Of a DNA stretch of 64,000 nucleotides, positions 25,901 to 36,300 are shown piece after piece (position 1 is the stretch's first letter; each line of letters opens with the position of its first letter). The notes under the pieces were generated by a model. The model had not been told where the DNA came from and made no database searches. It worked only from the letters and a program-made list of their open reading frames with translations. Source of the DNA: Aurelia coerulea (Eukaryota; Cnidaria; Scyphozoa; Semaeostomeae; Ulmaridae); contig CM076960.1 in the NCBI GenBank assembly GCA_039566865.1, positions 5,084,001-5,148,000 of the forward strand, written 5' to 3'. Position numbers and translations under genes: made by a program.

Positions 25901-28900
25901 AGTGTTTCACACCAAAGCCGATAGATTTTCCTCTAAGTATAACCATTCAAGAATAGAAAAATCAACGAGTTTCACGTGCGAAGACGTGCGAAAACGTGGA
26001 TTATTTGATTTGCTACCCTAAATCAAATGGGCTTTTTCAAGCTACCATTTATGGGGGATGCTTTCCACTCCTCTGAAAACTGGCTTACAGTCACCAGAAC
26101 TCAACACAACTTGGCAAATTTACAAAACAAGTAATTTGTAACTTGTAGCGTAATTTGGGTGTGGTTGCCACGTCTTGTTACGTCACAGTGATGTCACAAA
26201 TTTGGAAATCTCTGAAAATCAGGCTTCCAAGTTAAATTAGTGTTGAAAGAAGATCTTGCATGAACTTTAAGCAGTTTGTGGCTCAATTTTTCAACATATT
26301 TGATGATTGAGTATTATTTTATTGAAAATGACGATTTTGGACTGATATTTTGGCAGAAATTAACCAATTCTGATGACGTCATTTATGCTGCTAATTTGTG
26401 CTATGTAATAAGAGACCAAAAGAATTTGCAAAATGATGATAACCTATTACAAATGTATCATTACAGTGTTTTTATTGAAAAAGTTTGAAGAAATTAAAAA
26501 AAATAGCTAATTAGTTCAAAATGGCAGCCAAAATGATGTCTTTATAAAAAAATGCTGATGTCATCAAATTCCAGAAATTCCGGTATCAAATTGAAGCCCT
26601 TCGTTTGCTGATTCATTTGCCATATAATACTTCACATTCAATCAAATCTTTCCATTTAAATCATTGAAAATAATGATTTTGCTGCTACCTACTTCCGAGA
26701 TTAGGTCCCAGTCCCCCAAGATCACCTCAAAACTGACATTTTAGAACACAGCTGAATCGGGCATACAATTGCGCATCTAATGATCCCCTCCCTGGATATA
26801 TGACAATTTTTGAAAAAGTTATGAATTGTTTCCCGAAAATGAGACCCTGGGCACATAGTGCGCCCTTTGCTGCTAGATTCAGTCATGACAAGTGCTAGAA
26901 ATCACTCTAATTGTAGTAGCCCCCTCAACACAAATTCTTGTTCGTCTTTTAGCCCTACGCTACTTGCAGTCTACGCATACACATTGGCAATAGGGGTAAG
27001 CAGTATTGTATATTAATTCTGTAAGTAGTATAGTGCAGCTCGTATTGCAGAGTAAAATTCTGTAAGTAATGTAGCGTAGCTCGTAATGTATATTGTAACT
27101 TTTTATTGGAAAAATATATAGTGAACGATGAAGAAGAGGGACAACATCCTCAGAGAGCAGGCATCGAGTTGATCTTTGGGCTTTTTTTCATTTATTCAGC
27201 TATCTGCTAACTAGTTTCGCCCACTAGGGCATCTTCAGAGCAACTTTCAGAGTAACTTTTTATTGGAATGTAAATAAAAAGATTCCTTTTGCCCGGGATT
27301 ACAGAGAGTTAGCGACCTCCCTTACTCTACGTAGCAGCTTCAACAGGGCGAGGACTCAAACCATCAACCTTCTGATTGGTAGTCAAGTGTACTACCGCCG
27401 ACCCATCCCCGCTTCAACTGAAAATTTTATTAAATTTACAAGAAATGTTATTTCTTTTTTAAGGCTAAAGTATACACAATCACAGATGTTCATGAATTGC
27501 ATGTCTGGATGAAAGAGCATTTCAATAATCACCCACTGTTTAGAGAATTATCGCCCAAGGAATACGTAAGTAGTCTCGAGTAACGAATAATCGTCCCCCC
27601 CCCCCGCGTGTTAAGTTTTGAAAAATTTTCCATCCCCCCATTTTTACTCAAACATCCCATTTATTAGTCCTTGAAAATTGATAGTGAACATACCTTATTC
27701 TCCTCGATTAGTTCTCCTTTAAGTAATTCCCTGTATGCAATTTATTTAGTTCCTCCTTGTATTTGTATATTGTATTAAGTTTTGGTATTACTGTATTAAT
27801 TTTTGTAACTTATCTTTTATCTTTGTAGTTTAGTCATGTGTTTGTATAGTTAGTAGTTAGGACTATAAATTGTATATTGTGGAATTTAAAATATATGAAC
27901 TGAACTGAACTTATTACACCAGATTGGCATTGTGCACTTATCAACGTGAATTGAAAATTTTTGCGTTAACTAGAGCTTGTCAACTACTTAATCTATTGTA
28001 TTCTCAATTACATAGGTTCACTATTCACTTGAATTTCCGCCGCGTTAAAATAATACACATGGTTATTTGGTGCAATGAGGAAATTAGTGAGCATAAATAT
28101 TGAAAAGATACGTGTTTAACTAAGAAAGCGACTTTTTTCAATTTTTTCAACCTCCCCCGATTGTTCAAACCCCCACGATTATTATTACTTGGAACAATTT
28201 CCAGAAAACTCCCTTTGACTTAGCAACCACTAAAGAGCCTACTGATGGTTGATCTTTTTGTTTATTCCTGTTTTTTGTTTTTTGTTTTTTTGTTTGTTTG
28301 TTTGTTTCTACCTAGCATCCATAGGTAGTGTTTGGAGTACTCAGAAACTAAGCTTATAGAACCAATGCCCTGGTATTTCCTTTTGATGTTACCACACGTT
28401 GTGATTCCTACCCTATTGTCGTGAATCGTACAAGGCGAATATTCCTCACTCTGCCAGGGGAGCAGCATTTCTGGGGCGAGGTCGCAAACTACTAATACCT
28501 GAGATTGGTAGACTAGCTGGCTACCACTAAGCCATTTTATGCGAATATTTCTTTGATCTTACTTTTATGCGTTTCGATTTTCATCTCCTTCAGTAACTGT
28601 TCGTACAATGACTTGGGGAACTACCTAAGAACCTAGATTACAATAGGGTAGCAAAAGAAATAACTTAACAAGGGGACCTAACTAATACACATGTTCCCAA
28701 CTGAACTATAAAAGCTGTCGGGTTCATTTATAGTTCAGTTGGGAACAATCTCTTGCAAAAGTGTTGGACCCCTACGAAAATCTACGTTTTTCGGAAACAT
28801 TGTCCCCCCCCCCTCCCCCCATTTCGATGTTGTTTGCATTGGTGAATCATTCTTTTGGTGGATCTGCATGAAAAATACCTCTTTGCCAGGCAATCAACAT

Positions 28901-29537
28901 TGAAACGGGGGGAGGGGGAGGGCCAAAAATTCAAATTTTTCAATAGGGGTCCAACACTTTTGTAAGAGATTGTAGGTCCCTTTGTTAAGTTGTTTCTTTT
29001 GTTACCTTATTGTAATCTAGGTTTTTAGGTAGGTCCCTAAGTCATTGTACGAACAGTTACTGAAGAAGATGACAATCTGAGATATATAGCGCTTGTCTAT
29101 AAATAGGACAAAGAAACACCTAATACTTCCATTGTTTTCTTTGGCTTTGCTTTTTTCCGCCACTTACTGGATTATCAAATACAATAGGCTATTTATAAAC
29201 CTGTGAGATCTCATCTTTTAACTCAGGTTATTCGCTTTAAAAAGTCGTGGTATATTTCTGAATTATCTTTAAAACATTTTATATGCCTAGGTGAATTGGC
29301 TCTTGAATTATCGTTAATTTTATGCGAATATTTCTTTTATCTTACTTTTTCCCTTCATAGGAGGAAGACCCAGTTGTTGAAAAAGTTTACAACAGCACAG
29401 AAGAAGGAAAGAAAGTTACTAGAAATAAAGGAGATAAATATTTTGCATTATTTGAACGTATCACAGACCCTTATGTTAGTCGAACTGAGAGTACTGAATC
29501 ACCGATGGACGGAGTTTTTAGTGACAAAGACTCATGA
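19913..29537 (+). CDS. METTL1: METTL1, tRNA (guanine-N7-)-methyltransferase, 8 exons
   Basis: Eight exons join in frame: 19913-20004, 20597-20754, 22149-22207, 23462-23587, 24138-24208, 26953-26995, 27464-27565 and 29361-29537, giving 275 aa (human is about 276). METTL1, with its WD-repeat partner WDR4, uses SAM to methylate G46 of tRNA variable loops. Landmarks: [12 protein letters not shown] at residues 12-23; SAM-binding motif [13 protein letters not shown] at 71-83; EIRVKVSDYV spanning exons 3-4; AMKHLPNFF; the catalytic-region motif FPDPHFK at 153-159; and TEEGKK near 230-235. The 43-bp exon 6 encodes [14 protein letters not shown], where the human protein reads AEYAYVLRVG, so it is the least conserved piece. 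Phases match at every junction, which supports all eight exons. Introns hold TA-type TIR elements (21080-21844, 24333-25128), a retrotransposon fragment and SINEs. No internal stop or frameshift was seen. Confidence 0.95.
21080..21844. mobile_element. TA-flanked TIR element, CAGGGTGTCCC family, long form (765 bp)
   Basis: CAGGGTGTCCCAAAAAAGAT at the left and its near complement at the right, with TA at 21078-21079 and 21845-21846. The middle contains a second partly palindromic block (GCATTTGGGAGTAATTGATG; CATGCCATGGCCTGAAGCAC) shared with 48968-49874 in opposite orientation. It lies in METTL1 intron 2. Confidence 0.85.
22350..22500. mobile_element. short TA-flanked MITE (151 bp)
   Basis: GACGATTACGCTAAAGATGG and its complement form the ends, with TA on both sides (22348-22349, 22501-22502). 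It lies in METTL1 intron 3. Confidence 0.8.
24333..25128. mobile_element. TA-flanked TIR element (796 bp)
   Basis: The ends CCGGGTGTCTCAGAAAAGAG and CCGGTCGTCTCAATAAAAAG (right end, minus strand) continue as a long imperfect inverted repeat (TACCCCTTT; AGGTTTTGAAAAATGGCC versus GGCCCTTTCTCGAAACCTC). TA is at 24331-24332 and 25129-25130. It lies in METTL1 intron 5. Confidence 0.85.
25194..25376 (-). pseudogene. non-LTR retrotransposon C-terminal fragment
   Basis: The minus-strand reading [20 protein letters not shown] followed by [10 protein letters not shown] matches the characteristic end of CR1/L2-type ORFs (FSVAAPTLWNSLP...FKS.LKT.LF). It is short and detached, in METTL1 intron 5. Confidence 0.65.
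27130..27245 (-). other. Penelope/hammerhead-like motif remnant
   Basis: Read on the minus strand, CTGAAGATGCCC-TAGT-GGGCGAAAC has the layout of a degenerate hammerhead core: CUGAAGA in place of CUGAUGA, a GCCC/GGGC stem II, then GAAAC. This resembles motifs seen in Penelope-like retroelement repeats. No RT coding is attached. It lies in METTL1 intron 6. Confidence 0.45.
27296..27420 (-). repeat. tRNA-derived SINE, second family
   Basis: The minus strand reads GGGGATGGGTCGGCGGTAG (box A region, 27391-27405) and GGTTTGAGTCC (box B, 27352-27362). Spacing and flanks resemble a tRNA, but the acceptor stem does not close, so it is SINE-like. Confidence 0.7.
27715..27912 (+). repeat. retroelement 3' tail ending in (TGAAC)n
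   Basis: CAATTTATTTAGTTCCTCCT..., TGTATTAATTTTTGTAACTT, GTGGAATTTAAAATAT and a terminal TGAACTGAAC repeat are shared with 40180-40377 and partly with 63840-63925. The order and short terminal repeats are typical of L2/CR1-type 3' ends. Confidence 0.7.
28283..28308. repeat. T-rich TGTT simple repeat
   Basis: GTTTTTTTGTTTGTTTG and neighbours make a short low-complexity tract next to a degenerate SINE. Confidence 0.85.
28437..28536 (-). repeat. degenerate tRNA-derived SINE
   Basis: The minus strand reads TGGCTTAGTGGTAGCC (box A, 28519-28534), followed by a decayed box B-like TTTGCGACCTCGCCC. The body runs on toward 28340. The box B is weak. Confidence 0.55.
28584..29075. mobile_element. inverted-repeat element with nested hairpin
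   Basis: Outer arms 28584-28680 and 28975-29075 pair (CAGTAACTGTTCGTACAATG and its complement). Inside, GTTCCCAACTGAACTATAAA and its complement form a second hairpin at about 28691-28746, and AAGTGTTGGACCCCTA pairs with its complement near 28945. It lies in METTL1 intron 7, just upstream of the last exon. Confidence 0.75.
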
Positions 29538-29795
29538 TTTTTAGGCAGTTGTTTTGCAACTTCTTTCTTTCTTACTCTCTTCTTTTCAATTATGTAGCTT
29601 TCTATTGCTCATGTCCATCAGAAACTGGAATGTGTGACAGTATAGGTTTCCTGTAAAAGAAAGCACCCAGACACAGCATTATTTCTTTGACGATCCATTG
29701 CTCACGGTGCATGCAACTTTGATTTGAAAGAGATGTTCTTGGATATTTGTGCTCTTTGCAAATGCCGTGCTTTGCAAATGCAAGCTGAACAAGGG

Positions 29796-30228
29796 AACAA
29801 GGACAGATAATTTTACGATATAACTCGCTACTTTTCATTGACACCTAGATACAAAGCAATTTGTGATTGCAGACAAAGGGAATTCCATGCTTGGTTGGGA
29901 TTCAATTCTCTTATTTTTAGGTGTAATTAAAACACTTACTGCTCAGCTTCTTTACGAAAAAATAAAAAGAAAATGCCCGAGCAGAAGTTTAGACATATCC
30001 TTCGTCTTTCGATATTTGCTATTATTTGTTCTTAAAAACCATTTCTAGAATGCACAACGACCGAGCTAGCGACCCGGGTTTCAGGGCAATATTTGCGGCT
30101 TGCTTTGTTTTTGTTTATGTCTTGACTAACCGAGCATGGAATTCCCTTTGTCTTGAATCACAAATTGCTTTGTAACTAGGTGTCAATAAAAAGTAGCGAG
30201 TTCTATTGTAACCTTATCGGTCCTTGTT
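29796..30228. mobile_element. foldback element, 9-bp TSD (MULE-like), copy 2
   Basis: The ends AACAAGGACAGATAATTTTA and the right complement, with flanks GAACAAGGG (29787-29795) and GAAGAAGGG (30229-30237) agreeing at 8 of 9 positions. The arms share ACACCTAGATACAAAGC and GCAGACAAAGGGAATTCCATG with the family. It lies in the METTL1-MCFD2 intergenic region. Confidence 0.75.
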
Positions 30229-30373
30229 GAAGAAGGGTCAAATCGTAAAGAAACTTCTCACACTGAAGTTTAGACAATTCAAAAGTATAGGTTTTTTACG
30301 GGAATTTATTGCCATGGGATCAAATATAACTCTTGAGAGAGATTAAATGTATCTGCGTCTTGTACTGTGCGAG

Positions 30374-30969
30374 AACAAGGGCAGATTTTGTGATGCAAAA
30401 GCACGAGTTACTTTTGTTGACACCTCAATTCAAAGCGATTAGCGATCACAGACAAAGGAAATTCCCTCAACCAGTAATTCAAAACAAACAAAGCCGCACA
30501 AGTTTCTCTGAAACCCAGGTAGCTAGCTCACTCGATGTGCATTCCAGAAATTACTTTTAAGGGCAAACATGAGCCTAGATCGAAAGAAGGATACATCTAC
30601 ACATTGCCGTGGGCATTTTATTTGTTTGGTTGAAAAGCCGTTTAGGAGGCGATTCAATTCTCTTATTTTTTTGGGTGTTATCAAAACTTTTACTGCTCAG
30701 CTTCTGGACCAAAGAAATAAAACGTCCGCGGCAGATGTGTAGATATATCCTTCTTCTTTCGATCTATGCCCATGTTTGCCCTTAAAAACAGTTTCTAGAA
30801 TGCAGAACGAGCGACCTAGCTACCTGGGTTTCAAAGAAACTTTTGCGGCTTTGTTTTGTTTTGAATTGCTGGTTGAGAGAATTTCCTTTGTCTGCAATCG
30901 CTAATCGCTTTGAATTGAGGTGTCAACAAAAGCAACTCACGCTATTGTATTACAAAATCTGCCCTTGTT
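30374..30969. mobile_element. foldback element, 9-bp TSD (MULE-like), copy 3
   Basis: The ends AACAAGGGCAGATTTTG are perfect inverted repeats. CTGTGCGAG at 30365-30373 is repeated exactly at 30970-30978. Arms exceed 200 bp and match 7278-7877 (AAAGCGATTAGCGA, AAACAAACAAAGCCGC). No coding sequence. Confidence 0.9.
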
Positions 30970-31349
30970 CTGTGCGAGAAATTTTTACTATTTTTATTGA
31001 GTGTTTCAGGCCCTTTTCACAACATTTTAATTGTCGTGAAGTCGAATTATCTATATGTTGTTTGCTGATAAAAATACGAGAAAAATCACACAAAAGATAA
31101 CTCAGTCTTGAGCTTTTTATAGCGTAGCTGCCCGGTACAATTTATTTTCTTAAAATTCCACCAATTTGTTTCGTAATTGGTAATTTTGAGATCATCAGTG
31201 TGCAAAATGCTCGCGGTAGGCTCCAAGCAAGCCCAGATATGCAGATGTATGTTGCGACTTAGACTATAAAGTGCAAAAAGTTTAAAAATATCCCACTCAA
31301 ATCGAAGCTTCACATGCACCATGGACAATGGAATATGGATAGCTAAACC

Positions 31350-31738
31350 CCCGGGGGGTCTACCTTGGAGAAAAACAACGGGGATGTGCCTGCCGGAACA
31401 AAATTTTATGACCCTGTCCTGGAATAAAATTCTGAAAACATAATACCTGTCCTGGAAAAACATTTGGAAAACTGATAGTTTTGAAGAAAATGAGAGTATA
31501 CTTTTCGCTAATTGCTTTCGCTAGTAAAATTTTCATTTGATGATTTCATGAATTGAAGTGTTTCTTTAAATGATTATGATAATCGGACCTGTCCTGGAAA
31601 AAGTAACTCTATTGGACATACCGGTCCTGGAATAAAGGTGCAAAAGGTAGAATCCTGTCCCGGAATTTTCAGCCAAAAATGACACCCTATTGGCAGGCAC
31701 ATCCCTGGGTAGTCATTGCATTAAGTAGACCCCCCGGG
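31350..31738. mobile_element. TIR element CCCGGGGGGTCTAC with 8-bp TSD
   Basis: CCCGGGGGGTCTAC is an exact inverted terminal repeat. GCTAAACC flanks both ends (31342-31349 and 31739-31746). The interior repeats CCTGTCCTGGAA and close variants several times. The 8-bp duplication fits hAT-type insertion. Confidence 0.85.
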
Positions 31739-31817
31739 GCTAAACCAGACTCAGGCTAAACAAACAAGGCTATTTTGTTGGCTATCTGGCTATTTTGTTG
31801 GCTATCTGGCTATAAAA

Positions 31818-32793
31818 GGGGATGTTCTTTTAACCGGACCCTACGACCCTACGACCCCGGACCATACGACCCCGGACCACACGACCCTACGACCATACGA
31901 CCCTACGACCCTACGACTCAAATTTTATTATTTTTTATCATTATTCATAAATTATTTATAAATTGTTTTATTTTCGTTTATATTTAGCATACATTTTGCT
32001 GTCATTTAGATTTATCAAGCCAGGGTGTGGGCTGTTTGTGAGTGCAGTTTTGAAAACGTAGACATTTTACCATAACTGTCAAGCGATACAATCAAAACGG
32101 ATATGTGTACCAAAATAGCCTACTCACAGCACAGGAAGTACAGGCTTTTCACTTTGGAGATGTGGTCTGATGTCCGATGTTGGTCTAATTGTTGCTGAAG
32201 CTAATTGTTGCACCCCCTTTGTAAATTAGTTACCTTTAACAGTAATTCATTAGTTTCTATTATGCTCGTTTAGTTTTGTTATTCTTCTTAAACTTTGTTA
32301 GTAGGTTTTTACCTTTATGTAAGATTTATAAAAAATATAAATAAATAAATAAAAGATGTGGAATTTTCCAAGCCGCTGAATTTTACACAATATATTCAAT
32401 TTCAGAGCAACATTTTCTCTCGTTGTCAATAGATTTTCAACCTGAATTTCACTAACTGGAAACCAGTCAAATTGTTCGCGTGTCAAAGGTCACTGATGGT
32501 AAAATGTCTACGTTTTCAAAACTGCACGCACAAACAGCCTACACCCTGGCTTGATAAATCTAAATGACAGCAAAATGTATGCTAAATGATCAAATATAAA
32601 TGAAAATAAAACGATTCATAAATAATGATAAAAATAATAAAATTTGAGTCGTAGGGTCGTAGGGTCGTATGGTCGTAGGGTCGTATGGTCGTAGGGTCGT
32701 ATGGTCCGGGGTCGTATGGTCCGGGGTCGTATGGTCCGGGGTCGTATGGTCCGGGGTCGTAGGGTCGTAGGGTCCGGTTAAAAGAACATCCCC
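31818..32793. mobile_element. foldback element with decamer arrays inside its termini
   Basis: The ends GGGGATGTTCTTTTAACCGG and the exact complement are flanked by TATAAAA (31811-31817, 32794-32800). Next to each terminus is a tandem array of CCCTACGACC, CCATACGACC and CCCCGGACC units (about 31838-31917 and 32648-32775). The arms then continue inverted (GACAGCAAAATGTATGCTAA and complement). The spacer holds an AAAT-tailed retroelement-like 3' end at about 32210-32355. Confidence 0.88.
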
Positions 32794-33369
32794 TATAAAA
32801 GGCTATCTGGCTATTTTGTTGTTCTGCTGGTATGTACTGGCAAAGATCTTTGGTACTGGTGAGTCGAAAAGAAGTTAATACGTGTAATGGACTGTGGAAT
32901 AGAAAGTATGTGGTCGATATTCATAATTAAAATGTCAATGTATCAGTTGAGATGTCAGTCAAAGAATAACTTGGATGAAGATGTTGAATTTTTTTTGGTA
33001 AATCACGCATCATGGCATCATTTGGACCCAGAAATGAGGAAAATGCTGGCAAAAGGGCGTGCAGGGGGACGGGAGTTCCATGTTCGATCCTGGGCCTGGC
33101 TTATGATTTACTTACTATTTCTTTTGAAATTGGGTCCGGTTATCAGGCTAGGGTACCAAACGTAGAGCACCTACTTACCACTGCACATCATTCGATAAAA
33201 CTGCGGAGGATATTTATTCAGGCGAGTCAACCACCTTAAGGTAGTAGCACACCCATTTAGGCCACGTACACACAATCTGCATGAACGCTGGTTGTGTTTT
33301 CCGCTTTGTTTATCTGTTTACACATAGTACGAGCAACGACACGTTAATTTCTCATGGTATCAACTGAAA

Positions 33370-36300
33370 ATGAAGGCTGAAAGTAGATATTTTCAAGCAA
33401 TTTTCTGTCTGGTGTGTCTAACTTCAATCCTGTTGGGACAAGAACAAGCTGCCGCTCAACAACAAAATGAGGGACAACCACAAGCACAACAGGAAGCTCA
33501 TCATGAACAGCAACAGCAGAAAAGAGATCCAATGAAACTTGTGAAAGACTCACAGTTAGTATGGTTTTAGTATAAGCTCAGTTTCAGAATATCTACCTCC
33601 ATACCTATCTTGATTGATGTCTCAACTTTTTGATTCAACTCGTATAATTTCAGTTCCTCCATCCAAACAAAATTTCAGTTTCTCAGTTGACATGTAAATG
33701 TAGATCAGTGGCATCTACTGGCACTTTCTATTTATTAATCATTGCCATTATTATTATTACTGGTATCATCATATGATTATTTATAAGAAACCAGTACAGG
33801 TCAGACCAACTGTTGAGTATGCAACCACACACAGTATGGGACCCATATGCAAAGAAAAACATTGATCAGGTTGAAAGAGTACAGCGCAGAGCTGCGAGGT
33901 ATGTGCAAAACCGCTATCATAACACTTCTAGTGTAACTGACATGCTTCAACAATTAAATTGGCGCAGCCTTCAACACAGACGTAAGAGATGCCAGACTCT
34001 GCATGCTATACAAGATCCATTACAATTTGATAGCCATTCCTGCAGATTGCCTGCAACTTCAGCTAAGGCATACACGATTCTCACACAAGCTGGCATTCCA
34101 CACGCTTCAAGGGTCAGGAAACTACCGAAAATATGCCTTCATTCCACGTACAATACGGGAATGGAACCTCTTACCGATAACTGTCATCACAAGTCCAAGT
34201 ATTGACTGTTTTAGAAATAGAGTGAGCGTGGTCAACTACAGTAGTGTGCCACGTATGCCATCAATTTAGATACACAAGGATTTTATTTTAGGAAGCTCTG
34301 AAAACTCTTAAAAAAACTGTTTAAATAATTTTGTATATTTTTTTTTAGCTGTGACGTCCAGGATGGAAAGTAAAAATGTAATACGTGCAAACTCTTATGC
34401 ACAGTTTGATGCACTTCCTCCACATAATGGGCAGCTTGAGAAATATCATAAGTTCCCAAATTTTGCAAACGTATTAGCTGACTTTCCACTCTGGCCTGTC
34501 ACCCTGTCAGAATCTTCTTTTTAGAAGGCAGGCAGTATTTGGTAGATGTAGATAGATGTAGGTCTGAAAAAAATATTGTTCCTTATTTAACAAGACTAAG
34601 CAAAAACTGCCCTCCTGGAATAATTATATCATTTACTGGAAGTGAAAATTGTCAAATGCAAATCAAAATAATATGCTTTGAATCACAATCATAAATTTTG
34701 TGTCTGAGTAGTTGATCGATAAGTGCATGAATTTTCTAATAAGAAACTTTACCCTGATTTGAATTTTGCCTCATTTTATAAGCAACATGTTAGACCTGAA
34801 CCAGACTGATAAGTTTGCAAAGTGCGCACGGAAGATGCACGCCTGGCTATTGTTTTAAGAAGAATGGTTCTATTGTTGTTCCTTTGTTATACATGAAATT
34901 GCGCGCGGAAGATCTTCTGCGTTAACGACATAAATAGCAGTCCGGGACCTGAAGTGGAAAAGGTTGTTTCTTATATGTGGGACACTATAACTGTAGAAGA
35001 TAAGCTGCGGTAACTGCTGCAAATGATGCTAAATGGCTTTCCTATCTCCAAATGATAATCCTGCAGTATTTTGTGCTGCTCTACCCGAAAACCAGATTAC
35101 AAATAAACCTACATTAACATGTACTGCACCATGTCCATACCAGGTATATTTATTGAAGACAAAAGCGAAGAAAACTCTTTGAAGACATTCTTAAGTGAAA
35201 AAAAAGGAAAATCACGTACTGTTAATTAACAGTAGATAACATGACAGATTTCTTTTACATTGCGATAAGAATTCTTGTTGACCTGTACGAAAATACAAGG
35301 CCATGTAATAGCCATGTACAAGCCTTGTAGTTATGGCCTTGTAACCTTGTAATAGCCTGGAATAGCCTTGCTGTAACCTTGTAAATGGCTTGAAAAATGC
35401 TAATTAGCTTTGTAGAAGCCTTGTGGAAACCTTGTGTTAGACTTGTTGCAGCTGGGAATCTTACTGATAGCCTTGTAATTTTCTTCCAAGGTTAGTACAA
35501 GGTCATAACAAGGTCATAATCCCCTCTACAAGGCTAAAACTTGGCCTGTACAAGGCCAAGTTTAGCCTTGTATTTTTGTACAGGCAGCTTCATTAAAGAG
35601 GCCGTACAAGCTAATCTTCTAAAAATCCTAAACTTTCTCCATCTAATGCAGGCAAGTAGCAGCAGATATACATTGCAAATGAAGATGTTTTCTACATGTT
35701 TGAGCCCTGTAGGATTCACCAGTGTAATCAGATGTTTTATGCCATCAACGATTATGAAAATACAGCTGCATTCTGAGTGATGAGTTTCAGATACACGGAA
35801 GGCAATAGGCAGGCTAAAGAAATTGTATGCCATGCGCCAATTAGAGAGAAATCTATTATCGAATTTGATGATATTGGCCAGCTGATCTTTTTTTGTTTTC
35901 AAAAGCCTTCAAACTGAAATTGACTACAAATTTTTCTTATCAAGAATTCAAAGGCGAGAAACCATGTTAATGTGGCAAGACAAGACCTGTACTCTTGCCT
36001 AGCCTGCATGCAAACTTTAATTCCACTGAATGAGATCCAATCCAATGGCAACTTGTAAAAACTTGATGGCACTTTTGTCACAGCCAGGTGTGCAGATTAT
36101 GGCACTTGCACACTGGAGATTTCAATCAGCTATTCAAAAAAGACAATAGAGAACAAAAGAAATTTCTCCTTCACCGGAGATCTCGTTGAAAAGTGCCATA
36201 CTCTACAGACTGGGCCACAGCTTGCAGAATTTTGATGGTATCATTGCAAGCTCAGGCAGACTGTTTAGTCATTACCATGCCTACGTAGTTCATCTGTTGC

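Noticed and set aside
27352..27405. Genuine tRNA gene
   Set aside because: Box A and B are present, but the acceptor stem does not pair and the anticodon arm is poor; SINE-derived is more likely.
31086..31463. 125-codon minus-strand ORF
   Set aside because: It reads through the CCCGGGGGGTCTAC element and its CCTGTCCTGGAA repeats; not conserved coding.
32887..33165. 92-codon ORF upstream of MCFD2, with a GTTCGATCC box B-like site
   Set aside because: No box A at the right distance and no protein family; treated as non-coding repeat debris.
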